The notes beneath the pieces are model-generated. The model did no database searches and was not told the origin of the DNA. It worked only from the letters and a program-made list of their open reading frames with translations. Of a stretch of DNA of 46,735 nt, positions 9,332-17,795 are shown piece after piece (position 1 is the first letter of the stretch; every line of letters begins with the position of its first letter). The translations under genes and the position numbers were made by a program. Origin of the DNA: an uncultured Bacteroides sp. (GTDB lineage: Bacteria; Bacteroidota; Bacteroidia; Bacteroidales; Bacteroidaceae); contig CASELH010000017.1 of assembly GCA_949288715.1 (NCBI GenBank), positions 1 through 46,735 on the forward strand. The letters are read 5' to 3'.

Positions 9332-11104
9332 TTATTCAAAATCCCAATTAGCATAGCGGGCATCCGTGCCATCCCAACCTTTGTTTTGTACCAGTACGCC
9401 GTTCGACAGCTGTATCTGTGCCAAGGGGATGGGGAAGAAACCGTCCGTAGCCTCATAGCGCGCGGCATAACGCCCGTCGCGCATCACCACGTCGCGGCCC
9501 ACGTTGTTCATCGCCGCACCATTCTGCGCAGACAAGGCTTCCGGAGCAATGTGCCAGCGGCGGATGTCCATCCAACGCACGCCCTCAAAGCAGAGTTCAT
9601 GGCGGCGCTCACGTTGCAAAGCCTCCAGGCTATAGCCCACGGCAGGCAGGCCTGCACGTTGGCGCACGCGGTTCATGCCTGTGGCATCGCCCGTCAGCTC
9701 GCTGTGCATCAACAGCACGTCGGCAAAGCGGATGATAATCAGGTCTTGGAAGTGAGCACCCCAGTTGGTGATGCCATAGTTGTTGGCCACGTCAAAGTCG
9801 GGGTCTGCTGCCCAGAATATGCTGTTGGCCCATGTGCCTTGACGCTCAAAGGCTTCGTATGCCAGCACCGGCATCATCTTCTTGCAGCGCAAGCCTGTAT
9901 CTTCCCATTGCCCGGTCATATCGCCGGTAGGCCATATCGACATGTCGTATTCATCCTCCATGCGCAATATGGAAGCCGAACGCCGCAAGTCATTAGGCTC
10001 ACTGGCTTCCCATTCTTCCCAAAGGTTGGGAGCCACGGTTCCCCAGCCATTGCCCATGCCGAAAGGGAATGTATTTTCATCAAGGGTCACATTCAGGAAA
10101 CCAAAAAATGGCACATAGAAGTTGCTATACCCCTGCTGGTTTTCATACGTATAGCCGCTGAAGTTACAATACTTGATGGCAAACACCTCTTCCTTGTTGC
10201 TATTGCCTGCCCAAAGCAGCGGTTGTCCGTCCATGCCGGTCACGCCCTTCGTGTAGTCGTAGTCGTCTACCGTGTACTCGTTGGTGTAAGCCCACAAGTT
10301 GCGGAAGTCGCCCACCAGGTCGTGTCCCGAGTTATTGATGCAGTCTTCCAGCCAAGAAACAACTTCTGCTTTCGCTACAGTCCCTCCGTCGGCCAGCGGC
10401 AAGCTTTCCTGCTGATAGAAGCCCGTGTAGAACAAGAACACGCGTGCCATCAATGCCTCGGCAGCCCACTTGGTGGCGTGTCCGCCTTCTACATAGGCAT
10501 CATAGCGCTTGCTGCTCATCAACTCGATGCCAGCCTTCAGGTCGGAAGCTATCTGCCCGTACAGCACGCCGGCTTCAGCCCTCGGCTGGTTCACCTCTTG
10601 CGTAGTAGAGGTTATCAAGGGTACCGGCCCGAACAATACGGCCAGTTGGTAATAGTAGTAAGCCCGCATAAAGTAGGCCTCGCCCAGCATCTGGTTGAAG
10701 CGTTCGGTGTCTTCCACACCTTCCTGCATGCCCAGCAAGCCTTCTATGGCTGTGTTGGCATTGAAGATGCCCTTGTAATGCATTTGCCACACGAAGTCAA
10801 AATCGGTATCGCTAAATAGCATCATGTGGTCCATCGCCTGGTTAGAACCCACACCACTTCCTCCACCGAAACAATCATCGCCTGCAAACTCCGAAGTCAT
10901 GTAAAAAGAAGACTCAGGCTTCCACGACATGTGATTCAAGTTGGCATAAACGCTGGTCAACAGCATCTCGGCATCCTCAAAGGTGGCCGGATAGTTGGCC
11001 GTGTTGGACTGCGTGTAGTTTTCCGTGTCCAACATGTCTTCGCAGCCGCCCAAAGCCAGCGTAGCCAATGCGGCTGCCATATAGATGTATTTTTTCATTT
11101 TCAT
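9332..11104 (-). CDS. susD: SusD/RagB-family outer-membrane nutrient-binding lipoprotein
   Basis: The 590-residue lipoprotein has LGGC with the acylated Cys21. The N-terminal part has the TPR-like helical SusD fold ('DAEMLLTSVYANLNHMSW', 'GEAYFMRAYYYYQLAVLFGPVPLI'), and the C-terminal part ends with the family signature 'RRHELCFEGVRWMDIRRW' followed by 'FFPIPLAQIQLSNG'. It forms the lid over its cognate SusC and binds oligosaccharide at the cell surface. It follows susC by 20 bases and precedes the SusE/F-position lipoprotein by 19 bases. A second in-frame Met lies at codon 3 and could be the true start. The symbol is a family name, since this is not the starch system. Confidence 0.95.
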   Translation of the reverse strand: MKMKKYIYMAAALATLALGGCEDMLDTENYTQSNTANYPATFEDAEMLLTSVYANLNHMSWKPESSFYMTSEFAGDDCFGGGSGVGSNQAMDHMMLFSDTDFDFVWQMHYKGIFNANTAIEGLLGMQEGVEDTERFNQMLGEAYFMRAYYYYQLAVLFGPVPLITSTTQEVNQPRAEAGVLYGQIASDLKAGIELMSSKRYDAYVEGGHATKWAAEALMARVFLFYTGFYQQESLPLADGGTVAKAEVVSWLEDCINNSGHDLVGDFRNLWAYTNEYTVDDYDYTKGVTGMDGQPLLWAGNSNKEEVFAIKYCNFSGYTYENQQGYSNFYVPFFGFLNVTLDENTFPFGMGNGWGTVAPNLWEEWEASEPNDLRRSASILRMEDEYDMSIWPTGDMTGQWEDTGLRCKKMMPVLAYEAFERQGTWANSIFWAADPDFDVANNYGITNWGAHFQDLIIIRFADVLLMHSELTGDATGMNRVRQRAGLPAVGYSLEALQRERRHELCFEGVRWMDIRRWHIAPEALSAQNGAAMNNVGRDVVMRDGRYAARYEATDGFFPIPLAQIQLSNGVLVQNKGWDGTDARYANWDFE

Positions 11105-11124
11105 ATTCGTAGTCTATAACAAGA

Positions 11125-14100
11125 TTAATATTTAAGATTAACACCCACCAGGAAGGTGCGGGCAGCCGGATAAGAACCTATGTCGATGCCCGATACCCAA
11201 GCGTTGCTGCTGTTCGTCGTATAATCTCCGCCACCATAGCCTACTTCGGGGTCCATGCCCGGATACTTGGTGAACGTGAAGAGATTCTGTGCCGACACAT
11301 AGAGCCGTGCCTGCTGCAAAGGCATGCGGGGGAACAGTTTCTTGAAGTCGTAGCCCAACGTCACGTTCTGAATCTTCAGGTAGCTGCCGTTCTCAATGTC
11401 GATGTCGCTCACTGTACCGGTAAGCGTGGCACTGGTTGCCCGGCGGGGGAAGCGGTCGGATGTCCCTTCACCACGCCAGTGGTCCAAAGCATCTGTGGTA
11501 TTGCCACGATAACCATAGAACAGCTGCTGCCCGAAAGCGCCCTGCGTAGTTACCGACAAGTCAAAGCCTTTGTAAGCCATGTTGAAGCTGAAGCCCAGAC
11601 GGTAATCGGGGTTCGGGTCACCAATCATCGTCTTATCTTCCTCGTTAATCTTGCCGTCATGGTTGCGGTCCACATACTTCAAGTCGCCCGGCTGCGGATT
11701 GCTTTGCGCAAAGCCGTCGCCCGTGGCGCGCCAAGCGTCTATTTCTGCCTGGTTTTGGAACACGCCTGCCGTCTCATAACCATAGAAGTAGCCGATGGGA
11801 TAGCCCACCTGAGCACGATAGAATTCGTTCAACGGTCGCCCCATACCCAGCGCATTGGTCTCGCCATGGATGATGCCCTCTTGGTTGGCAATGCGGGTCA
11901 CCTCGTTCTTGTTGTACGACAAGTTCAGATTTATGCCGTAGCGGAAGTCTTTGCCTACCTGGTCGTTCCAATTCAAGGCAATTTCAAAACCTTGGTTGCG
12001 CACGTCGCCACCGTTGATGAAAGGCGCATTCGTACCTGCTGTATCCAGGATGGGCGCCTGCACCAACCAGTCCTTGGTGTTCTTGATGTAGTAGTCGAAA
12101 GCAAAGCCCAGGCGGCTGTTGAAGAAGCGTGCGTCGATACCAAAGTCAAACTGCTCGGAAGTCTCCCACGTCACGTCCTCATTGGCTAGCGTCGTCACGT
12201 AGGCACCCGGATTCTTCTCACCTGTAGTGTTCACAATGGTCGGCCCGAAGTTGTACACGTGGCTCTGGTCAAAAGCTACCGGAGAGATGTACTGGAAGTT
12301 GTCGATAGACTGATTACCATTCCGTCCCCAGCTGGCGCGAATTTTCAGGAAGTCGAGCCAGTTACGCGTATTCTCCATGAACTTCTCACTGGTCACTACC
12401 CAACCCACGGAAGCCGAGGGGAAGTAACCCCAGCGATGGCCGCGCGCAAAGTTGCTCGAGCCATCGGCACGCAGGATAAAGGTGGCCATATACTTCTCGT
12501 TGTAGTTGTAGTTGACACGCCCGAAGAACGAGGCCAATGCCCACTCCGGCCACGGGCTGCCCTCCAATCGGGGACTTCCCAACACATTGCTGGCATTGTC
12601 TAACCAAGCATAGTCAAAATCCCCGTTCAAGATAGGCAACTGCGAACCGTCGATCACGGAATTCTGTGCCAACAACTCCTCTCCGATAGCCGTCTTTTCA
12701 AACGACTGGCCCAGCAAGACATCCAGTTTATGTCCGTTCATCTCCGGCAAGATGTAGGAAACAGTGTTCTCCCACGAAATCTCATGCCCCAGCGAAGCAT
12801 CCTGGTGCACGATGTAAGAATCGCTACCCGTATTGATACTTGCCCGGTAGGGCACCGTCAGGCTGCGGTAACTGCTGTTAGTCATTCGGTAGCTGAAAGC
12901 TCCACGGTATTTCAAGTTTTTGATAGGCTCCACTTCCAGGTAAGCCGTGGCGTTCAACCCGTAGTTGCGACTCAAGTTATTGCCGTGGTCATTAATCATC
13001 TGCAGCAACGGATTGGCCATCTCTGCATTGTACACCCAGCCGTCGGCTTCCTTGTCGGCTTGCGTGTATAGGCCTCCCTCTGCATTATACATGGGTAAGA
13101 AGGGCACTGCACTGATGGCATTCGTCACGTCGTTATACGTAGCCCCTTGGGCAGCAATGCCGCTCCGGTCGCTGTAGTAGAAGGTCAGGTTCTCGCCCAC
13201 TTTAATGATATCGCGGTCTTTCCCCTTCAGGATGACGTGGCTGGAGTTCAGGCGCGCCGTGTAGCGCGTGTATTCCGGTGTCACAGGCTTACCCAAAATA
13301 CCGTCCTGCGAAGTAAAGGAGAAGCCTGCCGAGAACTTGGACATCTCGTTGCCGCCGGCAATATTCACGGCATGGTTCTGCGTCAAGGCGTTCTTTTCGC
13401 GCATGGCCTCCAAAAAGTTGGAGCCTTGCCAACCGTCCTGTAACATACCCCACACGCGGCTACCCAAGCGTTCTTCCCAACTGGGCATAGGTGTCCCGTC
13501 GTTGAAGGCTTGTTCATCAATCAGCCTCATGCTCTGCTGTGCCGTCAGCAGCGCGGGCATCTTGTACACATTCTGCCAGCCCACGTAGCCGTCATAGGTC
13601 ACCTGCATCTTGCCTTCCTTGCCTTGCTTGGTGGTGACCAAGATAACGCCGTTGGCAGCACGCGACCCGTAGATGGCTGCCGAGGCGGCATCCTTCAGCA
13701 CGTCGATGCTCTCAATGTCGGCAGGGTTCAGCGTATTGATGTCGCCGCCTGCCACACCGTCTATCACATACAGCGGCTCCGAATCGCCAATGGTGCCCAA
13801 GCCACGGATGTTCACCTTGAAGCCCTCGCCCGGCATGCCGCTCGACGAGGTGATGTTTACACCCGGTGTCTGGCTTTGCAACGCACCCAAGGCGCTGGTA
13901 GTGTTCAGCTTGGCCACGTCGTCGCCTTTCACCTGCACCGTAGCGCCCGTCACCAGTTTCTTCTTCTGCACGCCGTAGCCCACAACCACTACTTCGTCCA
14001 GCATTTCATTGTCTTCCTCCAGCACGATGTTGAAATCGGTCTGGTTGCCCACCTCGATGACTTGCGTCACGTAACCGATAAACGAAATCTCCAACTTGCT

Positions 14101-14346
14101 TCCCGGCTGTACTTCCAACGAGAAGTGCCCGTCGATGTCCGTAATCACACCATTGGTCGTGCCTTGTTCCAACACATTGGCGCCGATTACCGGCCCCATG
14201 GCATCGACCACTGTTCCTGTCACTTTCTTGGCCTGCTGCACAGCCTCCACGCCACTCACCGAAGCGGCAAACGCCTGCGGTGTCCAGCCCGTCCAGGCCG
14301 TAGCCCCGCAAAGGGCAGCAAGCAGCACTGTCTTTCTTACGTTCAT
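11125..14346 (-). CDS. susC: SusC/RagA-family TonB-dependent oligosaccharide importer
   Basis: The 1073-residue protein has a signal peptide (about 1-28). A carboxypeptidase-D regulatory-like domain follows at about 42-115 ('VTGTVVDAMGPVIGANV'), then the TonB box-like DEVVVVGYG at 117-125, a plug domain (about 130-240, with 'IRGLGTIGDSEPLYVIDGV' and 'IYGSRAANGVILVTTKQG') and a long beta-barrel ending in an aromatic residue (FLVGVNLKY). It would move oligosaccharides across the outer membrane using TonB energy, capped by the adjacent SusD. The gene starts 38 bases after the small secreted protein gene and appears to be the second gene of the operon. No N-terminal STN domain is present, so signalling through an anti-sigma factor is not expected, which fits the DUF6377 regulator nearby. 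Confidence 0.96.
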   Translation of the reverse strand: MNVRKTVLLAALCGATAWTGWTPQAFAASVSGVEAVQQAKKVTGTVVDAMGPVIGANVLEQGTTNGVITDIDGHFSLEVQPGSKLEISFIGYVTQVIEVGNQTDFNIVLEEDNEMLDEVVVVGYGVQKKKLVTGATVQVKGDDVAKLNTTSALGALQSQTPGVNITSSSGMPGEGFKVNIRGLGTIGDSEPLYVIDGVAGGDINTLNPADIESIDVLKDAASAAIYGSRAANGVILVTTKQGKEGKMQVTYDGYVGWQNVYKMPALLTAQQSMRLIDEQAFNDGTPMPSWEERLGSRVWGMLQDGWQGSNFLEAMREKNALTQNHAVNIAGGNEMSKFSAGFSFTSQDGILGKPVTPEYTRYTARLNSSHVILKGKDRDIIKVGENLTFYYSDRSGIAAQGATYNDVTNAISAVPFLPMYNAEGGLYTQADKEADGWVYNAEMANPLLQMINDHGNNLSRNYGLNATAYLEVEPIKNLKYRGAFSYRMTNSSYRSLTVPYRASINTGSDSYIVHQDASLGHEISWENTVSYILPEMNGHKLDVLLGQSFEKTAIGEELLAQNSVIDGSQLPILNGDFDYAWLDNASNVLGSPRLEGSPWPEWALASFFGRVNYNYNEKYMATFILRADGSSNFARGHRWGYFPSASVGWVVTSEKFMENTRNWLDFLKIRASWGRNGNQSIDNFQYISPVAFDQSHVYNFGPTIVNTTGEKNPGAYVTTLANEDVTWETSEQFDFGIDARFFNSRLGFAFDYYIKNTKDWLVQAPILDTAGTNAPFINGGDVRNQGFEIALNWNDQVGKDFRYGINLNLSYNKNEVTRIANQEGIIHGETNALGMGRPLNEFYRAQVGYPIGYFYGYETAGVFQNQAEIDAWRATGDGFAQSNPQPGDLKYVDRNHDGKINEEDKTMIGDPNPDYRLGFSFNMAYKGFDLSVTTQGAFGQQLFYGYRGNTTDALDHWRGEGTSDRFPRRATSATLTGTVSDIDIENGSYLKIQNVTLGYDFKKLFPRMPLQQARLYVSAQNLFTFTKYPGMDPEVGYGGGDYTTNSSNAWVSGIDIGSYPAARTFLVGVNLKY

Positions 14347-14384
14347 AGTATTCCTTTTTTAAGTTGATAATAAGTAATTAGTCT

Positions 14385-14783
14385 CTATTTCTTTTCTACC
14401 CGCTTCAGTTCAGAGGTGAATGCCTGCCCATCTACCTTGATGGTAATCTTCACCACTCCTTCTTCATCGGCGGCAATCTCAGTCTCGGTTGCCAGCCCTG
14501 CATAAGAAGAGGTAAAGAACAGCGCCCCGTTGTCTCGCCTGTTCAGCTTATAGCGGTCGCCATACTGGCTCAGCCACCAGCCGTCTTTGTCCTTTTCAAT
14601 GACAATCTCTCCTTGCACCGGATAATTCATTACCAGCACATCCATGTACCAGGTGCCCTCCAGTGACACCGGCCCGGCGCACACCGTTTCCATAGTCACG
14701 GCATCCGCTTCACCGGCCCAAGCATATCCGCCGCCCAAAGCCAGGCAGCAGCATGCAGCCAAAAATGTTTTTCTAAGATTCAT
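14385..14783 (-). CDS. Small secreted protein with lipocalin-like SLEGTWY motif, first gene of the PUL
   Basis: ATG 14783 is preferred over the longer frame from 14816, because it begins directly with a signal peptide (MNLRKTFLAA..., cleavage near AWA/GEA, residue 23). The mature part of about 109 residues is predicted to be all beta and carries VSLEGTWY at residues 39-46 and a lysine-rich end. The same VSLEGTWY opens the N-terminal domain of the GH5 lipoprotein encoded at 17796, suggesting a shared domain type. It has no known catalytic residues and no lipobox. It is the first gene of the PUL, 38 bases before susC and about 115 bases after a -7 box. A function in glycan binding is possible from context but not shown. 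Confidence 0.75.
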   Translation of the reverse strand: MNLRKTFLAACCCLALGGGYAWAGEADAVTMETVCAGPVSLEGTWYMDVLVMNYPVQGEIVIEKDKDGWWLSQYGDRYKLNRRDNGALFFTSSYAGLATETEIAADEEGVVKITIKVDGQAFTSELKRVEKK

Positions 14784-14899
14784 TGCGTTTGTTTTAAGGG
14801 TTATATGTCTATTCATCGTTTTTCATTGGCTTGTTTCAAACATGGTATTCCGGTGAATGGTCTTTCATGGCCACTATTCAACGGACAAATGTTCTGCTG

Positions 14900-14907
14900 C
14901 AAAATTA
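14900..14907 (-). promoter_or_regulatory. Bacteroides -7 box for the PUL operon
   Basis: On the minus strand the sequence reads TAATTTTG, matching TAnnTTTG, about 117 bases before the ATG of the small secreted protein. The -33 element is weak (TTGT-like near 14925), as expected for an activator-dependent PUL promoter. The inferred leader is around 105 bases. Confidence 0.5.
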
Positions 14908-15050
14908 TCCGTTACCCGCGCTCACAAGGCCTGCCAGTAAAAAGGATTAGTAGAAAAACAAAAATTGCAACGCACTATAAAATAGCACATTGCAATTTTA
15001 GTGGAGACAAAAAATAGTAGGGAAAACAGGCTGATTAAGAAAAGAGAAAT

Positions 15051-15337
15051 GGGAATTTAGCGCGCGTAAGCGCGCTTTAATGAAGAATTAAGAATGAAGA
15101 ATGATGAATTCTCAGGGATGCAGATGCAATGATAGCTGAATTCCCCTCCTCCTGGGAGGAGGGGTGGCACGAAGTGACGGGGTGGTAGATTGTTATCACA
15201 TCTTATTTTCAATAGGTTATATTCTACCTACCACCTCCCCCTTCGGGTACTCCTCCTCCCAGGAGGAGGAGAATTCAGTTACTTTCCTAATTCTTCATTC
15301 TTAGTTCTTCATTCCGGGGCTGCGCCCCGATAAATTA
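15051..15337. repeat. Composite nested palindromic repeat, copy A
   Basis: This fills most of the 554-base gap 14784-15337. It starts with GGGAATTTA and a perfect 6-bp hairpin GCGCGC-GTAA-GCGCGC (15060-15075), followed by a GAAGAATTAAGAATG shell. The core is at 15136-15282: two imperfect inverted arms of about 54 bases, each containing its own CCTCCTCC/GGAGGAGG palindrome, around an AT-rich centre. The inverted shell follows (about 15286-15312), then a second small hairpin (CGGGGC-TGC-GCCCCG) and GATAAATTAT, which runs into the stop codon of the regulator gene. There is no coding potential. Confidence 0.85.
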
Positions 15338-17074
15338 TTATTTCCTCTCCCCCACGCGCCCCAGCCTCGTCACCCGCTCCTTAAACTCCTTCAAGGGGAT
15401 GGCCAGGCGGCCATACATCAGGCGGCGGCTGTTGTACACGCTCTGCGTGGAGCAGTGCAGGAATTCGGCAATCTTGTTGGCATCCGTGAAGCCCAGGCTC
15501 ATCAGGGCCACGATGCGCAAGTCGGTGTTCAGGTGGGCTTCGTCTTTCAGCTCAATCTGCTTGTCGGGCAGGAGCAGCGCGTTCAGGTCTGCCACAAAGG
15601 TGGGGAAAAGGAAGAGGAACACCTCGTCGAACGTGCGGTAGAAGCCCTTCAGTTCGCCCTGCATCATGGTGTCCGAGGTGAGGAAGTGGTCCAAGTCCTT
15701 CAGCTGCCCGGTCTTCAGCTTGCGGCTCACCGTCTTGCGGAACTCGTCGAGCTTATTCATATAGTCCGCACAGATGGAGAAGGCGTAGCCTATGTACTCT
15801 TCCTTCACCACGTTAGCCTGCTGCAGCAGCGCGTTGGTCCGGCTGAGCCGCTCGTTCAGCGTGGCTTGCTCGCGGTTGGACTGCTGCAGTTCCTCGTTCA
15901 TGCGCCGCTGCTCGGCGTGCAGTTGCTCCTTCTCCACAAGGCTCGTCTGCAAGGCGGCATTGGCCTCTTTCAATTGCCTTCCCCTCAGTCGCAGCTTCCG
16001 TACCTGCCGGTAGATGTAGAAGAAAGCCCCCAACAATCCTATCAGCAACACGCTGATGGCCGACAGCGAACCGTTGATGAGCACCTCGTGCCGCTGCTCG
16101 CGTGCCAGATACTGCTTGCGGATGTCTTCCTGCAACCGGGCTATGCGCACTATGTACGCCCTGTTTTTGAACGAATAAATATTGCTTGAACAGTAATTGA
16201 TATAGGTGTACGCCCGGCTCAAGTCGCCCCGCAACAGCAGCACCTCGCTCAATTCCTGAATGCTCTCGGAGGCATAATTGCGGCTGCCGCTCTGCACATA
16301 GGCTATGGACGAGCGCACCAGGTAGTAGATGTAGTCTTCCTGCTCGCCGTCCTCGCGGCACATGGCAGATAGGTTGTAGGCACTTATCGCGTCCTCCGAC
16401 GTGTTCAACGGGGAATGGTCCACCCGCTCCCTCAGCAGCTGCTTGATGTCGGCATAATCGTGCGCGTCAAAGCTGTCCCAGGCCTTGATGTTTAAAAATT
16501 GGGGGTCATTAGGATCCATATACAACAACACCGAGTCGCGGTACACCAATGCCCGATTGAAATAACGGCTCCGCTCCTCAGTCCCCATATCCTCTATGTA
16601 GATGGAATAGGCATGATTCAGACTCATCGTCCGCGCATAGTAATAAGGCAAAATCCGCTTGGGCAAAGCCTTCTTGTCAATGCTTCGCAGCACATGCTCC
16701 GCCTCGTTCAGCTGCCCCGTCTGTATCAGCACCATGGCCCGTTCTATGTGCCACCGTTGCACGTCCTCCGGCTTGCCCATCCGTGCGGCCAGGTCGATGT
16801 TCTGCTCCACATAGTAGCCCGCCGAGTCGGCGTCAAACTCCAGGTATTCGCGATAAAGGTCCTTGTTTATCCAGTAGCGTTCCTCGTCCTGCACGGCGCG
16901 AGCCAGTTTTTCGCGCAGCTGCGCTATGGCATGCTCCTTGCGCGTCACCCACTCCTCGTTGCGGGCCAGGGCTTCGTCCAGCCGCTCCAGTTCTTTTTCA
17001 TAACGGGGAGCCTGGCGGCAACCTATCAAGACAAGGCAGATAAAGGCACACATGCCCAACACACGTATATTCAT
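15338..17074 (-). CDS. Membrane-spanning TPR/HTH regulator (DUF6377 type)
   Basis: The 578-residue protein has a signal/lipobox-like N-terminus (LVLIGC, Cys19). A helical TPR-like sensor region (about 25-320) is presumably periplasmic. One membrane segment follows (about 336-356), then a long coiled coil (about 360-425), and a C-terminal helix-turn-helix (about 518-565, 'LGFTDANKIAEFLHCSTQSVYNSR') resembling LuxR/sigma-like DNA-binding helices. This layout is that of the DUF6377 regulators found next to Bacteroides carbohydrate loci, so it is the likely local regulator of the PUL and the divergent enzyme cluster. It sits between the two clusters, with its own consensus promoter 30 bases upstream. 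The ligand and DNA targets are unknown. Confidence 0.82.
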   Translation of the reverse strand: MNIRVLGMCAFICLVLIGCRQAPRYEKELERLDEALARNEEWVTRKEHAIAQLREKLARAVQDEERYWINKDLYREYLEFDADSAGYYVEQNIDLAARMGKPEDVQRWHIERAMVLIQTGQLNEAEHVLRSIDKKALPKRILPYYYARTMSLNHAYSIYIEDMGTEERSRYFNRALVYRDSVLLYMDPNDPQFLNIKAWDSFDAHDYADIKQLLRERVDHSPLNTSEDAISAYNLSAMCREDGEQEDYIYYLVRSSIAYVQSGSRNYASESIQELSEVLLLRGDLSRAYTYINYCSSNIYSFKNRAYIVRIARLQEDIRKQYLAREQRHEVLINGSLSAISVLLIGLLGAFFYIYRQVRKLRLRGRQLKEANAALQTSLVEKEQLHAEQRRMNEELQQSNREQATLNERLSRTNALLQQANVVKEEYIGYAFSICADYMNKLDEFRKTVSRKLKTGQLKDLDHFLTSDTMMQGELKGFYRTFDEVFLFLFPTFVADLNALLLPDKQIELKDEAHLNTDLRIVALMSLGFTDANKIAEFLHCSTQSVYNSRRLMYGRLAIPLKEFKERVTRLGRVGERK

Positions 17075-17104
17075 GATATATGCATTAAAGGTTCATCCAA
17101 GACG

Positions 17105-17134
17105 CAAATATAAGACAGTTTTTCTTCCCGCAAA
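17105..17134 (-). promoter_or_regulatory. Consensus Bacteroides promoter of the DUF6377 regulator
   Basis: On the minus strand a TTTG (-33; plus-strand 17131-17134) is followed, after 18 bases, by TATATTTG (-7; plus-strand 17105-17112). This is close to the TTTG-N19-21-TAnnTTTG consensus. The start codon is about 30 bases further on, so the leader is short. Confidence 0.75.
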
Positions 17135-17334
17135 AATTTCACGGCCGCATTTTCTGTTCCATCAGACGGATAAACGCCGCAAAATCGCCTTCCAACCCGC
17201 AGCCAAAGCAGTAATCATATTTTACAAACAAGAAACTATGGAAAATACAGATTTTCCCGGCAAACCGTCTGAAAGTCAACAACAAGCTACTCATACACAA
17301 GATATTAAGTCCAGAAATTCACTCAAACCGGTTT

Positions 17335-17431
17335 TCCGACGTACCTCCTTCGTACCAAAGTCGTACCATGTTCGTTCCATGTTCGCTCTCTTAGGACCGA
17401 ACAAGGAGCGAAGGTGGAACGAGGTTGATAT
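17335..17431. repeat. Degenerate GTTCGTACC-like intergenic repeat
   Basis: Variants of a TTCGTACC/GTTCGTTCC word recur about every 10-16 bases (CCTTCGTACC, AAGTCGTACC, GTTCGTTCC), then in reverse sense as CCGAACAAGGAGCG and GTGGAACGAGG. It resembles low-complexity intergenic repeats common in Bacteroides genomes. An open frame of 133 codons crosses it but does not look like a real gene. Confidence 0.5.
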
Positions 17432-17489
17432 AAGAAAAATATGTACAAATTAAGAGTCGGAGAGCAATGCCGTCCCCACAAGGCACGCA

Positions 17490-17522
17490 GTAGGGAGATG
17501 CTTCACTGACGTTCAGCATGAC
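17490..17522. repeat. Fragment of the GAAGCATCTCC-type repeat module
   Basis: The segment containing GGGAGATGCTTCACTGA then GTTCAGCATGAC matches one arm of the module seen complete at 26800-26859. Only one arm is present here. The rest of the 721-base gap 17075-17795 holds the regulator promoter, the degenerate repeat at 17335 and the GH5 -7 box, and I see no gene in it. Confidence 0.6.
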
Positions 17523-17718
17523 TGCATGATAAGGCATCGATGCTTTTCGGACAGTCTCCCCCGCTCAGCAAGGCGGAAGACATTGATGCCCGGCATGGGG
17601 AAAAACTACTAAAACGCGAAACAGATGAAGATATATCACATTGTCACACAGCACAATGCAGATTCTACAAATCTACTAATCCCCCTTAACAAGAGGTGGC
17701 AGGAAGCTATTTATGGAC

Positions 17719-17726
17719 TACATTTG
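17719..17726 (+). promoter_or_regulatory. Bacteroides -7 box for the GH5 gene
   Basis: TACATTTG matches TAnnTTTG, 70 bases before the preferred GH5 start. No clear TTTG -33 element is seen about 20 bases upstream, so activation by a regulator would be needed. Confidence 0.5.
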
Positions 17727-17795
17727 CCTTGGGCTAAGGGAATGGCCCGCAGAAAAACAACAATCAATTTCAATCATATCAAAACAATTAATGTC

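Noticed and set aside
17052-17453. Open frame of 133 codons between the regulator and GH5
   Set aside because: It runs antisense over the regulator start and promoter, then through a degenerate GTTCGTACC-type repeat, and its translation shows no domain or consistent composition.
17625-17795. Upstream extension of the GH5 reading frame by 57 codons
   Set aside because: The extension crosses the -7 box at 17719 and has no signal sequence, whereas the ATG at 17796 begins a textbook lipoprotein signal peptide.
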